In this document: positions 22,179-23,131 of the stretch, piece after piece | How the letters are laid out: each line of letters opens with the position of its first letter | Position numbering within the stretch: position 1 is the first letter of the stretch | Assembly: GCA_022720335.1 (NCBI GenBank) | Contig: JAIHVJ010000005.1 | Coordinates: 1 to 23,131 of the forward strand | Source of the DNA: Collinsella sp. | GTDB lineage: Bacteria; Actinomycetota; Coriobacteriia; Coriobacteriales; Coriobacteriaceae | Length of the DNA: 23,131 nucleotides | Direction of reading: 5' to 3' | Position numbers and translations under genes: made by a program | The notes under the pieces: generated by a model | Seen by the model: only the letters and a program-made list of their open reading frames with translations | Told to the model about the DNA's origin: nothing | Databases searched by the model: none

Positions 22179-22216
22179 GTCACTTCGGGAATCCTGCACG
22201 AAGGCGCTAGGCGACA

Positions 22217-22268
22217 TTGAAATTCGAGTCCGCGCGAGGCTTTAAACTAAATGCAATCAAGATGCATT
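22217..22268 (+). promoter_or_regulatory. Promoter and possible operator of the DUF1016 gene
   Basis: TTGAAA (22217-22222) and TTTAAA (22241-22246) lie 18 bases apart. Just downstream AATGCA (22250-22255) and TGCATT (22263-22268) form an inverted repeat with a 7-base spacer, placed where a repressor would block initiation. Confidence 0.45.
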
Positions 22269-22295
22269 CCACAAGAGGAAAGTGGGGCGACAGTG

Positions 22296-23131
22296 ATGGG
22301 CGAACTGGTAAACCGTGGAGAATCGGCAATCGTGCCCGAAGGTTTTTACAAGCAGGTCTCCTCAATTCTCAACGCCGCTCGCGACAAGGCCTATACCGCC
22401 GTTAACTTTGCGATGGTTGAGGCGTATTGGGAGATCGGCAAGAGCATTGTTGATGAGCAGGGCGGAGAGGAGCGCGCCAAGTATGGAGAGGCGCTGCTCA
22501 AGGCCCTCGCAATCAGACTTACCAAGGATTTTGGTAAAGGTTTTGAAGCAAGAGAGCTGCGCAAAATCCGTCAGTTCTATCTTGCATTTCCAATTCGGGA
22601 CTCACTGCGTCCCGAATTGAGCTGGACACATTACCGCAGGTTAATACGCATTCCTGACCCCGAAGCTCGCACCTGGTACATGAACGAATGCGCCAACTCT
22701 CGCTGGAGCACGCGCCAGCTCGAACGCCAGATCAACACCATGTTCCGCGAGCGCCTGCTTGCCAGCAAGGACAAGGAGGCCGTCACCCAGGAAATCCAAA
22801 TGAGCGCCCCGGCTCGTCGCCCCGAGGATATCATCCGCGACCCATATGTACTGGAGTTTTTAGGTTTCTCGGACGATACTGCGTTTCGCGAGAGCGATCT
22901 AGAGCAGGCGCTCATCACGCATCTTCAGAAGTTCCTGCTGGAGCTTGGCCGTGGCTTCGCTTTCGAGGCGCGCCAAAAGCGCATCACCTTTGATGGACGC
23001 CATTTCTATATTGACCTTGTTTTTTACAACTATCTGATGCGCTGCTTCGTGCTCATCGACCTTAAGACGGACGATCTTACGCATCAGGACCTGGGCCAGA
23101 TGCAAATGTATGTGAACTACTACACGCGCGA
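22296..23131 (+). CDS. DUF1016/YhcG-family PD-(D/E)XK nuclease, 5' part
   Basis: The frame runs off the window end after 278 codons. The N-terminal DUF1016 helical domain is at about 10-165: AVNFAMVEAYWEIGKSIV, KYGEALLKALAIRLTKDFG, FEARELRKIRQFY and SWTHYRRLIRI, then CANSRWSTRQLERQI. The C-terminal PD-(D/E)XK nuclease domain follows from about 185: YVLEFLGF, ELGRGFAFEARQKRI, HFYIDLVFYN with the metal Asp, and CFVLIDLKTDDL giving the D-x-K pair, then HQDLGQMQMYVNYY. These agree closely with the YhcG family, which is found next to restriction systems and mobile islands and proposed to act in DNA repair or defence. ATG 22296 (GTG 22293 also possible) follows a GGGG purine stretch. Neighbours past the window decide whether a defence island begins here. 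Confidence 0.9.
   Translation, partial: MGELVNRGESAIVPEGFYKQVSSILNAARDKAYTAVNFAMVEAYWEIGKSIVDEQGGEERAKYGEALLKALAIRLTKDFGKGFEARELRKIRQFYLAFPIRDSLRPELSWTHYRRLIRIPDPEARTWYMNECANSRWSTRQLERQINTMFRERLLASKDKEAVTQEIQMSAPARRPEDIIRDPYVLEFLGFSDDTAFRESDLEQALITHLQKFLLELGRGFAFEARQKRITFDGRHFYIDLVFYNYLMRCFVLIDLKTDDLTHQDLGQMQMYVNYYTR

Overview
The window looks like chromosomal DNA from a high-GC, Gram-positive gut anaerobe of the Coriobacteriia, most likely Collinsella or a close relative. This is inferred from the gene mix and from surface proteins with an LAxTG-type sorting signal and low-complexity wall-spanning linkers; there is no rRNA to confirm it. I see no tRNA, rRNA, CRISPR array, prophage or intact insertion sequence. 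Coding density is high, with short operons on both strands.

Layout. 1-735 is the 3' part of a class I methionyl-tRNA synthetase gene, broken by an out-of-frame internal deletion. 773-1876 is an RNA m5C methyltransferase. A 56-residue membrane protein lies at 1901-2071 (minus). 2263-3354 is a TIM-barrel protein of unknown function, convergent with a DegV-family lipid-binding protein (3436-4326, minus). A 320-base G-poor divergent region with several repeats leads into class III fructose-1,6-bisphosphatase (4647-6563), followed by two tandem GtrA-family membrane proteins (6642-7663).

7823-12210 is the most interesting block. A minus-strand promoter and a probable cobalamin riboswitch (about 11975-12150) precede two abutting genes. 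The first encodes a 1061-residue surface protein with two DUF4430 (transcobalamin-like) domains, a PQQ-type beta-propeller, an InlB-type repeat, a charged stalk and a C-terminal membrane anchor. The second encodes a membrane-anchored protein with one more DUF4430 domain. The parsimonious reading is a B12-repressed corrinoid-capture system on the surface of a Gram-positive cell, conceptually parallel to the BtuG propeller of Bacteroides.

12262-14450 (minus) is a phasin-like protein plus an AarF/UbiB kinase-like protein. 14550-16073 (minus) is a family C69 dipeptidase. 16156-16394 is an AT-rich palindromic element with about 39-bp inverted ends and a strong central hairpin. 16428-17917 (minus) couples an FchA-type methenyl-THF cyclohydrolase to a FolD homologue that lacks the Lys and Gln needed for cyclohydrolase activity, suggesting that the two genes divide the usual FolD work.

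17918-18377 is a long non-coding stretch with a possible small structured RNA and a repeated TGGG-N8-CCCA motif. A lipoprotein (18378-18971), a Tat-exported and probably wall-anchored PI-PLC-like phosphodiesterase (19277-21763) and a small PH-like protein (21858-22127, minus) follow. The window ends inside a DUF1016/YhcG-type PD-(D/E)XK nuclease gene that starts at 22296.
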